From DASQFI01 sp035633215 (GTDB taxonomy: Bacteria > Acidobacteriota > Vicinamibacteria > Vicinamibacterales > SCN-69-37), in NCBI GenBank assembly GCA_035633215.1, contig DASQFI010000018.1:1-11694 (forward strand): a stretch of 11,694 bases of DNA, given 5' to 3'. A program made the translations under genes and the position numbers. Below the pieces are notes generated by a model, which was not told the origin of the DNA, searched no databases, and worked only from the letters and a program-made list of their open reading frames with translations. This document shows, piece by piece, positions 1 to 6,551 of this stretch (the stretch's first letter is position 1; the number at the start of each line of letters is the position of its first letter).

Positions 1-147
1 CCCGGCGAGTCGCAGCGCACCGGCACAGTCACGATCTCCGGCGTGACCCTCAGCGTCGTCGAGGAAGGCCGGGCGCCCTGCACGTTCGACGTGTCGCCTC
101 AACAGCAGAACTTCGTCGCAAGCGGCGGGAACGGCACGGTCTTCTAG
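1..147 (+). CDS. C-terminal end of a BACON/Ig-like repeat protein (partial, 5' end outside window)
   Basis: The first frame is open from base 1 to a TAG at 145-147, giving 48 residues. The text reads as the end of one beta-sandwich repeat (GTVTISGVTLSVVEEG) followed by the opening of another (CTFDVSPQQQNFVASGG). That pattern, a Cys followed by S-P-x-x-x-x-F-x-A-S-G-G, is typical of BACON/Ig-like repeats in secreted or cell-surface proteins. The protein stops about 20 residues into the new repeat, where the family normally continues with a second strand and Trp-containing core, so the C-terminus looks cut short. Downstream codons in the same frame do not continue the repeat. The function is unknown; a role in carbohydrate binding or as a surface scaffold is only a family-level guess. 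The stop codon interlocks with the arfB stop on the opposite strand. Confidence 0.55.
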   Translation, partial: PGESQRTGTVTISGVTLSVVEEGRAPCTFDVSPQQQNFVASGGNGTVF

Positions 148-560
148 CTCTCGTCTCGCGCGCTCCGTGATCGTTTGACGGCGCTTTGCCGATGCTTTGA
201 GACCAGCCTCTCTTCACGTGCGGTCGGGGGAGGTCTCGTCGTCCGGCGTGTCGTGCGTGGATTAGCGGCACGCTTCAAGAGCGCGACCAGTCGTGCGCGC
301 GCAGCTTCACGATTCTTCGCCTGCGAACGGTGGATCCGGCTGACCATTACCAACTCGCCCGCCTTCGTCACGTGCCTGCCGGCGAGCCGCGTCAGCCGTT
401 CTTTCAGGTCGGACGGCAGCGACGACCTGCCGATATCGAGGCGCAACTCGACCGCGATCGCCTCCCTGTTGAGGTTCTGGCCGCCACGGCCCGTTGCGCG
501 GACGAAGCGCTCCTGTATGTCGCGATCGTCGAGAACGATGGAGTCGGTCAATCTCGTCAT
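144..560 (-). CDS. arfB: Alternative ribosome-rescue factor ArfB (YaeJ-like peptidyl-tRNA hydrolase)
   Basis: The 138-residue protein is close to the roughly 140 residues usual for ArfB/YaeJ. The catalytic GGQ motif lies at residues 26-28 (RATGRGGQNLNREA), where the family has it, followed by the conserved A-V-E-L-R-L-D strand. After residue 100 the protein becomes a very basic, Arg/Lys-rich tail (RRTTRPPP, KHRQSAVKRSRSARDES). In this family that tail enters the empty mRNA channel of a stalled ribosome while GGQ hydrolyses the peptidyl-tRNA. The residue before GGQ is Arg rather than the usual Pro, a mild oddity. The ATG at 560 has an AAGGA ribosome site about 8 bases upstream. The gene is last in the minus-strand ppsA group. 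Its stop (CTA at 144-146 on the plus strand) overlaps the stop of the convergent surface-protein gene. Confidence 0.9.
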   Translation of the reverse strand: MTRLTDSIVLDDRDIQERFVRATGRGGQNLNREAIAVELRLDIGRSSLPSDLKERLTRLAGRHVTKAGELVMVSRIHRSQAKNREAARARLVALLKRAANPRTTRRTTRPPPTAREERLVSKHRQSAVKRSRSARDES

Positions 561-602
561 GATCGTGTCCTTCTGACACGCGGGATCTCGACGCTCGGCG
601 CG

Positions 603-800
603 TCAAGCGCGGTTCTTGACGCGGATCACCTGCCGGACCGTGCTCGAGGCCTTCGGGTGGAGTCCAAGACCGGTGGCCAGTTCACGAAGAAACCTCGCCT
701 CAGAGCGTTCCATACGACCGTCCACGAGCACGATATCCGCTGCCACAGCGAATGCGGCCAACCGGAGACGTCGCGGGACGTTTGGGCGGTGTTGTCTTCG
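603..800 (-). pseudogene. Remnant of a TerB-like (tellurite-resistance TerB family) protein, C-terminal part only
   Basis: This stretch is too broken to be a normal gene. Directly after the phosphoribosyltransferase stop, the same frame is open for 65 codons to a TGA at 603-605. It encodes RLRLAAFAVAADIVLVDGRM, then ERSEARFLRELATGLGL, and ends VIRVKNRA. The pattern A-A-D-x-V-x-x-D-G-R-x-x-x-x-E-x-x-F-L-x-x-L-x-x-x-L-G-L with a closing KNR is characteristic of the second half of TerB-like all-helical domains. The N-terminal half (about 70 residues, from family memory) is absent. No ATG with a ribosome site precedes the conserved block. An ATG overlapping the phosphoribosyltransferase stop (802-804) is in another frame and would need a frameshift to reach the block. 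It may be a decayed gene or the scar of a deletion at the phosphoribosyltransferase/TerB boundary. Family identity is fairly secure; functional status is not. Confidence 0.5.
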
Positions 801-1538
801 TCATCGCACGCGCCTCACAGCCCCGACGGGAACGACGGGGTCCGCGGACCCGCGGGTGTCCGACGAATGGTGCGCGCGGCCGGAATCGGCCGCGCCGATC
901 AGTTGACGGACCTCGTCATCTGTCGTCTGCGTGAAGTCGTCGTACCACAACCCAACGGCTCCCAGATCGCGTGGCGTCTCGGCGCACACGACATGATCGG
1001 CATGCTGGCGCAGCCGTGTGCAGGTCTCCAGCGCTCCCACGGGCACCGCCGCGACAACCGCAGCGGGGCCGAGCTGCCGCAGCGCCACGACCGCGGCTTC
1101 CATGCTGGCGCCCGTCGCCAGGCCGTCGTCCACCACGATGACGGTGCGGTCGGCGACATTGGGTCGCCGCCGCGCGCCTCGATACGTCCGATCGCGACGT
1201 TCCAGCTCGAGCCGTTCGCGCATCGCGACCTGTTGGACGAGCGCTCGCGGAATGCCCAGGTCTCTGATGAGGCGTTCGTCGAGCACGTCAACGCCCCCCT
1301 CGGCAATCGCTCCCATGGCCAACTCCGGATGGCCGGGTACGCCGAGCTTCCGGACGAGGAACACGTCCAGGGGAGCCTCGAGCTGCCTCGCGACCTCTGC
1401 CGCGACCGGAACTCCGCCGCGCGGGAGTCCCAGCACGATGACGTCGGACCGTCCGGCATAAGCGGTCAGCTTTCGCGCCAACCGCCGGCCCGCATCGACA
1501 CGATTCGCGAAACGTAGCGTCGCCATCGGCAGCCCCAT
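801..1538 (-). CDS. Phosphoribosyltransferase-domain protein
   Basis: The 245-residue protein of the type I phosphoribosyltransferase fold is commonly found beside stress or PEP-synthase genes. An N-terminal strand with a PRGG turn (about residues 34-45, VIVLGLPRGGVPVA) is followed by the PRPP-binding loop VIVVDDGLATGASM at about residues 133-146, with the two adjacent acidic residues and the T-G-A/S loop. The true substrate base is unknown; this subgroup is not an assigned purine or pyrimidine enzyme. The conserved domain ends near D-D-E-V-R-Q-L-I-G (about residue 215). The last 30 or so residues (from AADSGRAHH) look unconserved and may be read-through created by a deletion next to the TerB remnant. 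The ATG at 1538 directly abuts the ppsA stop (1539-1541), suggesting coupling. A second ATG at 1526 (MATLRF) with GGGG upstream is equally plausible. Confidence 0.85.
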   Translation of the reverse strand: MGLPMATLRFANRVDAGRRLARKLTAYAGRSDVIVLGLPRGGVPVAAEVARQLEAPLDVFLVRKLGVPGHPELAMGAIAEGGVDVLDERLIRDLGIPRALVQQVAMRERLELERRDRTYRGARRRPNVADRTVIVVDDGLATGASMEAAVVALRQLGPAAVVAAVPVGALETCTRLRQHADHVVCAETPRDLGAVGLWYDDFTQTTDDEVRQLIGAADSGRAHHSSDTRGSADPVVPVGAVRRVR

Positions 1539-4013
1539 TCACTTCGACAGAACGGGCGGGGCGCCCTCGCCCTCGAACCGCGAGACGGCAGCCGCGGTCG
1601 AGTTGCGTTCGGGCGTCAGCATCGCCGCCTCGGCATTCGCGATCTTGACGGCCGTGCTGATCGCCACGTCTGGGTTGAGAGAGATCGAGGTGATGCCCTG
1701 TTGCACGAGCCAGGCGGCGAAGTCCGGATGGTCGGACGGGGCCTGCCCGCAGATCCCAATCGGCTTGCCCAAGCGGTGTGCCGCTTCAATGGCCAGGGAG
1801 ATGAGCGCCCGCACCGCGTCGTCCCGCTCGTCGAACAGATGGGCGACGGTGCCAGAGTCACGATCGAGACCCAGGGTCAGCTGCGTCAGGTCATTCGAGC
1901 CGATTGAAAAGCCATCGAACACGCGGAGGAAGTGTTCCGCCAACACCGCATTCGACGGCACTTCGCACATCGCATAGACCTCGAGGCCATCGACGCCCTG
2001 CCGCAGTCCGTTGAGCGCCATCGCGGCCAGGACTCGTCGCCCTTCCGCGACCGTACGGCAGAACGGGATCATGATCTTGATATTCGTCAGGCCGAGATCA
2101 CGACGGGCGCGCAGGAGTGCCGCGCATTCGAGGGCGAATCCGTCGGCGTACCGCGGATCGTCGTAGCGCGAGGCGCCACGGAAGCCGATCATCGGATTCT
2201 CCTCCGCAGGCTCGAACTCGCGGCCACCGAGGAGCTCGGCGTACTCGTTGGTCTTGAAGTCGCTGGTCCGGACGATCACGGGCTTTGGATAGAAGGCGGC
2301 CGCAATGTGCGCGACGCCTTCACTGAACCGCTGCACGAAGAACTGTCGGGCATCCTCTGACCCGATCTTGGCGGCAATCAGCTTGACGGCCTCGGCGTCT
2401 TTGAGCTGCGGGTACCGCGCAAGCGCCATCGGGTGGATGCCGATGTGGTGCGTGACGATGAACTCGGTCCGCGCCAGGCCGACGCCCGCATTGGGAATCA
2501 TCGAGAGCGCGAACGCCCGGCTTGGATCGCCCACGATCAACATGACCTGCGTGCGGGTCGCCGGCACCGTCGAGCCGTCGATGTGCTGAATCTCGAAGGG
2601 GCAAGCCCCGGCATACACGTGGCCTTCTGACCCCTCGGCACACGAGATCGTGACCTCATCCCCATCCCGGAGCGTCGCCGTGCCGCGTTCGGTGCCGACG
2701 ATGCACGGCAGGCCAAACTCCCGGGAGACGATGGCGGCGTGTGCCGTGCGACCACCCGTGTCGGTCACGACCGCGGCCACGCGCCGCATCACCGGCTCCC
2801 AATCGGGATCGGTCTTTTCGGCGACGAGCACTTCGCCCGCCTGGACGCTGGCGAGTGACGACACGTCTCGCACGACGCGCACGCGGCCGACGCCGATTCT
2901 TTCTCCGACCGCCTGGCCGGTGAGCAGCGGCGCACCCGGGGATGCGGTCAGCCGATACACTTCGGCTGCAGCCTGTCGCGGCTTTGCCGAGTGCACCGTC
3001 TCCGGCCGCGCCTGCACGATCACCAGGCGGCCCGTGACTCCGTCCTTCGCCCACTCGATGTCCATCGGCTGGGTATGCCCCGCGAGCGACGAATAGTGAC
3101 GCTCGATCGCGCAGGACCAGCGGGCGAGCGTGAGCACGTCCTCATCAGTCAGGCAGAATCGAGCGCGCTCGACCGCAGGCGTCGGCTCGCTGCGCGTGGC
3201 CTTGCTGCCGCCGGCGTACACGAGCCGCACTTCTTTGGTGCCAAGCCGCCGGCCGATGATGGCCGGATGGCCCGTCGCCAGCGTCGGCTTGAAGACGACC
3301 CATTCGTCAGGGGTGGCGATGCCCTGCACCACGAACTCGCCCAGGCCGTAAGAGGCGGTGACCGTCACCACGTCCCGAAACCCGGATTCGGTGTCGAGCG
3401 TGAAAATGACCCCCGAACTCGCCAGGTCGGATCGGACCATCGGCATGACTCCGACGGAGAGTGCGACCTTGAGCTGGTCGTAGCCGAGGCGCGCGCGATA
3501 GCTGATGGCCCGATCAGTGAAGAGCGACGAGTAGCAGGCGTGGACGGCGCGAAGCAGTCCTTCGCGTCCGCGCACATTCAAATAGGTCTCCGCGGCGCCG
3601 GCGAACGAGGCCTCCGGCAGGTCCTCGGCTGTGGCGGACGAGCGGACCGCCATCTCGACTTCGCCGCCGAGCCGCGCGCAGAGGCGCTCGTACGCATCGA
3701 GAATCACGACGCGCAGCGCGTCCGGCAACGGTGTTTCGAGGACGGCCGCCCGTGCGGCCTGGCCCCGGCTCGCGAGTTCGGCCAGGTTCTCCGGGTCCAA
3801 TGAAGCGAAGAGGGGCCGCAGCCGCGTTTCGAGTTGGTGTGAGGCGAGGAGGAGGCGATACGCGTCGGCGGTCGTCGCGAACCCATCGAGCGCGCCGATG
3901 CCGACCGGGGCCAGCGTCCGGAACAACTCCCCGAGGGAGGCGTTCTTGCCGCCGACGCGCGCAACGTCCTTCAGGCAAATCTCGGAGAAATCGAGGACGT
4001 ACCGGTCGTTCAT
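1539..4013 (-). CDS. ppsA: Phosphoenolpyruvate synthase (pyruvate, water dikinase)
   Basis: This gluconeogenic enzyme converts pyruvate, ATP and water to PEP, AMP and phosphate in the cytoplasm. The product has 824 residues; family members are near 790-800. In order: the N-terminal ATP-grasp/pyruvate-kinase-like domain (VGGKNASLGEL at 20-30, RSSATAEDLPEASFAG near 124-139), the swivelling phosphohistidine domain with TGGRTAHAAI and catalytic His425, and the C-terminal TIM barrel with NPMIGFRGASRY (606-617), GFSIGSNDLTQ (701-711) and the proton-donor Cys755 in GICGQAPSDHPDF. All key residues are present. I chose the ATG at 4013 (MNDRYVLDF) because AGAGGAA lies just upstream and homology begins there. 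The frame is open for a further 142 codons, but that extension is antisense to the BON gene and resembles nothing. A sigma-54-type promoter sits 65-80 bases upstream. The gene leads the minus-strand group with the phosphoribosyltransferase. Confidence 0.95.
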   Translation of the reverse strand: MNDRYVLDFSEICLKDVARVGGKNASLGELFRTLAPVGIGALDGFATTADAYRLLLASHQLETRLRPLFASLDPENLAELASRGQAARAAVLETPLPDALRVVILDAYERLCARLGGEVEMAVRSSATAEDLPEASFAGAAETYLNVRGREGLLRAVHACYSSLFTDRAISYRARLGYDQLKVALSVGVMPMVRSDLASSGVIFTLDTESGFRDVVTVTASYGLGEFVVQGIATPDEWVVFKPTLATGHPAIIGRRLGTKEVRLVYAGGSKATRSEPTPAVERARFCLTDEDVLTLARWSCAIERHYSSLAGHTQPMDIEWAKDGVTGRLVIVQARPETVHSAKPRQAAAEVYRLTASPGAPLLTGQAVGERIGVGRVRVVRDVSSLASVQAGEVLVAEKTDPDWEPVMRRVAAVVTDTGGRTAHAAIVSREFGLPCIVGTERGTATLRDGDEVTISCAEGSEGHVYAGACPFEIQHIDGSTVPATRTQVMLIVGDPSRAFALSMIPNAGVGLARTEFIVTHHIGIHPMALARYPQLKDAEAVKLIAAKIGSEDARQFFVQRFSEGVAHIAAAFYPKPVIVRTSDFKTNEYAELLGGREFEPAEENPMIGFRGASRYDDPRYADGFALECAALLRARRDLGLTNIKIMIPFCRTVAEGRRVLAAMALNGLRQGVDGLEVYAMCEVPSNAVLAEHFLRVFDGFSIGSNDLTQLTLGLDRDSGTVAHLFDERDDAVRALISLAIEAAHRLGKPIGICGQAPSDHPDFAAWLVQQGITSISLNPDVAISTAVKIANAEAAMLTPERNSTAAAVSRFEGEGAPPVLSK

Positions 4014-4077
4014 GATTTCCTCTGAGTCGGCTGTCATGCCTCGAGTGGCCTGGCCGGCACGGACTAGAGCGCATAGA

Positions 4078-4093
4078 AGCAATGACCTTGCCG
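4078..4093 (-). promoter_or_regulatory. Candidate sigma-54 promoter for ppsA
   Basis: Read on the minus strand the site is CGGCAAG-GTCA-TTGCT, against the consensus TGGCACG-N4-TTGCW. It has the exact GG-N10-GC spacing and matches 10 of 12 defined positions. The -12 GC lies at plus-strand 4079-4080, so transcription should start near 4067, about 55 bases before the ppsA ATG. It points at ppsA and lies back-to-back with the BON-gene site at 4263-4278. No activator-binding site could be recognised by eye. The region between the two sites (4094-4262) holds no gene that I can support. Confidence 0.6.
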
Positions 4094-4262
4094 CTCGTCC
4101 TTCGGAGACCATGCCTGTTCGGCGGCGATGCCGGCGGAAATCGGGCCGCCTCCTTGCGTGAAATCCCGCAGGCGCCTTGAGGTATTTCCCGCGCCAGCGT
4201 CGAAGCCGGGTGACCAGCTCTGCAGCCGCGAGGGAAACCGGCACTTCAGGTCCCAATGAGCC

Positions 4263-4278
4263 TGGCACTGATTCTGCT
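4263..4278 (+). promoter_or_regulatory. Candidate sigma-54 promoter for the BON-domain gene
   Basis: The site reads TGGCACT-GATT-CTGCT, with GG at 4264-4265 and GC at 4276-4277 separated by exactly ten bases. It matches 10 of 12 consensus positions, including a complete TGGCAC -24 element. The predicted start near 4289 gives a leader of about 58 bases before the ATG at 4347, which carries its own AAGGAG ribosome site. Confidence 0.6.
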
Positions 4279-4346
4279 CTTTCTTGACGGCGGTGCCGCG
4301 GTCTGCGCCACGTCGGCGTTGGTGACGACACCAAGGAGTTCGAGCG

Positions 4347-5000
4347 ATGACCACTGACAGAGAACTTCAAGAACGGGTGCTGAACGCGCTCGAGTTCGAG
4401 CCGGGTGTCGATGCCGCGAAAATCGGCGTCACCGCCCATGACGGCGTGATCACCCTGCGCGGCTCAGTGAAGACGTTTTACGAAAAGTGGACGGCTGAAC
4501 GCGCCGCCGGTCACGTGTACGGCGTCCGGGCGTTGGCCAACGACGTGGAGGTGCTGCCGAACCATGACACGCGCCGCAGCGATACCGAAATCGCGGAGGC
4601 CGCCGCGAATGCCTTGGGCTGGGACACTGCCGTTCCCGCGAAGGCCGTGCTGGTCACGGTGCGCGACGGCTGGGTGACGCTGACTGGAACCGTCGAATGG
4701 CAGTATCAGCGAGGAGCGGCCGAATACACCGTGCGCCGTCTGTACGGCGTCAAGGGCCTGACGAACTCGATCGTGGTCAAGCCGCGTGTGCGCGTCGCCG
4801 ATGTCAAGGCCAGGATCGAAGATGCCTTCAAGAGGAGCGCGGAGGTCGATTCGCAGCGGGTCCGCGTGGAAGCCCGAGACGGCCAGGTGGTGCTCACTGG
4901 CACCGTTCGCTCGCTCAGCGAACGCCGAGAGGCCGAACGGGCCGCGTGGTCAGCGCCTGGTGTGATCCTGGTCGATGACCGCCTTGCGGTCACGCCATAG
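4347..5000 (+). CDS. Triple BON-domain protein
   Basis: The 217-residue protein is built of three BON domains (about residues 4-71, 78-145 and 149-215). Each has the pattern of a leading helix, then V-x-x-x-D-G-x-V-x-L-x-G-x-V, then an amphipathic helix rich in E-R/A and a closing G-V-x-x-L/V-x-N/D strand. Examples are VTAHDGVITLRGSV, VTVRDGWVTLTGTV and VEARDGQVVLTGTV. BON domains bind phospholipid or other ligands, and OsmY-type members act in osmotic and envelope stress. This one lacks a signal peptide, so a cytoplasmic or membrane-surface role is more likely than a periplasmic one. The ATG at 4347 follows AAGGAG with an 8-base gap. It is divergent from ppsA and carries its own sigma-54-type promoter. 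A GC-rich hairpin follows the stop. Confidence 0.88.
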   Translation: MTTDRELQERVLNALEFEPGVDAAKIGVTAHDGVITLRGSVKTFYEKWTAERAAGHVYGVRALANDVEVLPNHDTRRSDTEIAEAAANALGWDTAVPAKAVLVTVRDGWVTLTGTVEWQYQRGAAEYTVRRLYGVKGLTNSIVVKPRVRVADVKARIEDAFKRSAEVDSQRVRVEARDGQVVLTGTVRSLSERREAERAAWSAPGVILVDDRLAVTP

Positions 5001-5005
5001 TCCGG

Positions 5006-5035
5006 GGGCGGACGCTTGCCGAGAGCCGTCCGCCC
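5006..5035 (+). terminator. GC-rich hairpin after the BON gene (terminator-like, no U-tract)
   Basis: GGGCGGACG (5006-5014) and CGTCCGCCC (5027-5035) form a perfect 9-bp stem around a 12-base loop, starting six bases after the BON stop. The bases that follow are TAAGAGTTTAG rather than a T-run, so it is at best a weak intrinsic terminator or a transcript-stabilising stem. It lies in the 55-base gap before the HAD gene and may limit read-through into it. Confidence 0.45.
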
Positions 5036-5055
5036 TAAGAGTTTAGAGTGTAGGC

Positions 5056-6411
5056 GTGAGATTCTCGGTGCTTGCGCTGGACTACGACGGCACGATCGCG
5101 ACAGGCGGCGTTCTGGATCCCGACGTGCGGCGTGCCATCGCCGATGTGCGCGCACGCGCCATTACGGTCGTCATGGTCACGGGGCGAATCCTGGATGACC
5201 TGCGCCAGTTTGTCGGCGATCTCCGATTCGTGGACGCCGTGGTGGCGGAGAATGGCGCCGTCATCACGTTCCCGGAAAGCGGCCGATCGGCCTTGCTCGC
5301 CTCTCCGGTGCCGCCAGCGCTCGTCGACGCGCTCCGCAAGAGCGCCATCTCCATTGATGTCGGACAGTCCGTCATCGAAGCCGATGCCCGGTGGGCGGCG
5401 GCCATTCTCGCAGAGGTGCAGCGGCTCGAACTGCCGCAAGTCCTCATCTTCAATCGAGGGCGCCTGATGGTGTTGCCGTCGGGCGTCAACAAGGCGATGG
5501 GGCTTCGCGAAGCCCTGCGCTCGCTTCGGCTGTCCGTGCACAATACGATCGCGATCGGCGACGCTGAGAACGACCACGACCTTCTGGAGGCCTGCGAGCT
5601 CGGCATCGCCGTTGGATGGGGCAAGCAGCGCGCTCAAGGCACGGGCCGATGAAGTTCTCGAGGGTGCCGGCCCATCAGCCGTCGCCACCTACATTCGCGC
5701 GGCAGCCGAGCAGCCTCGAATTCCCCCTGACCGCGTGGGCCGCCGGCACGTCGCGCTTGGCCAGGACCGAACGGGGCAGCCGGTCTCGCTGGCCGTTCGC
5801 GGTCGCAACGTCCTGATTGTCGGCGATCCCAAGTCTGGCAAGTCGTGGGTCGCCGGGCTGCTCTGCGAGCAGTTGATTCTCCAGCGGTACAGCACGTGCG
5901 TCGTGGATCCGGAAGGCGACTACTCCGGCCTCGAAGCCCTGCCCGGCGTCGTGGTGCTGGGCGGCAGCGCCGATGGCCCCTCGCCTCGCGAACTGCGCGT
6001 CGCGCTCCGCTACCCGGACGTGAACGTCGTGCTGGATCTCTCGCGGATGCGACATGCCAAGAAGTGGACCTACATTCGGGCGCTGCTGCCTGCCCTGGCG
6101 GATCTCCGGCGCCGCACCGGCGTCCCGCACCGCATTCTTTCGTCTTCTCGAAGGATTCCACGTCCGTGTTTCCACGGGCATCCAGCTTGCGAGAGTTCGT
6201 CGTGGCCGTCGCTGCGCGGCCGGCAGAACAACTCGGCGGATTCCTGCAGCGCGGCGACTTCTCACGCTGGATCACCGAAGTCTTCGGTGACAGCGCTCTC
6301 GGAACGGACCTGCGCGCAATCGAGGATCAATACCGGCTGGGACGGGTATCGGACGTCGCCGACGCGATCGTCCACGCCGTCGAGACGCGTTACGAAATGC
6401 CGGCACGATAG
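5056..6411 (+). pseudogene. Broken HAD-phosphatase / P-loop NTPase (HerA/DUF87-like) fusion gene
   Basis: Three consecutive frames together spell one known architecture. From a GTG at 5056 comes a Cof-type HAD phosphatase: DYDGT at residues 9-13, VTGR at 41-44, Lys146, and GDAENDHD at 168-175. The frame runs on to a stop at 5650-5652. At a G4 run (5618-5621) one extra G breaks it. Deleting one G reads GIAVGWASSALKARADEV, which is what the family has at this point. The second frame then carries an ATPase start with P-loop VGDPKSGKS (about 5819-5845) and CVVDPEGDYSGLE, up to RRRTGVPHRI (ending near 6136). The expected Walker B segment never appears. From about 6137 the first frame resumes with SFVFSKD, REFVVAVAA, GDFSRWITEVF and ends ETRYEMPAR at the TAG 6409-6411, matching the C-terminal end of the same fusion family. 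So there is a one-base insertion plus a large internal deletion whose length is 1 modulo 3. The HAD part could still be translated; the NTPase cannot be active. Confidence 0.75.
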
Positions 6412-6441
6412 ATGACGACGTCGCGCGCGATGAGGGCCGGT

Positions 6442-6458
6442 GGCGCGACAGTCGCGCC
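6442..6458. terminator. Palindrome between convergent genes (possible bidirectional terminator)
   Basis: GGCGCGAC-A-GTCGCGCC is a perfect 8-bp inverted repeat around a single base. As RNA it would fold as a 6-bp GC stem with a 5-base loop on either strand. It lies between the end of the HAD-NTPase gene (6411) and the end of the metal ATPase gene (6552), where a shared terminator is expected. No T-run flanks it, so the assignment is tentative. I see nothing else in 6412-6551 beyond a 48-codon Arg-rich ORF that I do not believe. Confidence 0.35.
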
Positions 6459-6551
6459 CATGAGTCCCCCGCGAGGTCACAGGACCGTTGGGCTGCGACT
6501 TGAGCTCGCACGGCAGCGCCAGTTCGGCAGGCCTTCCAAGAGCCGGGACAA

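Noticed and set aside
330..1517. A 395-codon plus-strand frame opposite arfB and the phosphoribosyltransferase
   Set aside because: Its composition is that of an antisense shadow in GC-rich DNA, with no motif. The minus strand carries unmistakable families.
4014..4439. An upstream extension of the ppsA frame adding 142 codons
   Set aside because: It has no family resemblance, runs antisense through the BON gene start and across both promoter candidates, and the ATG at 4013 has a clear ribosome site at the family N-terminus.
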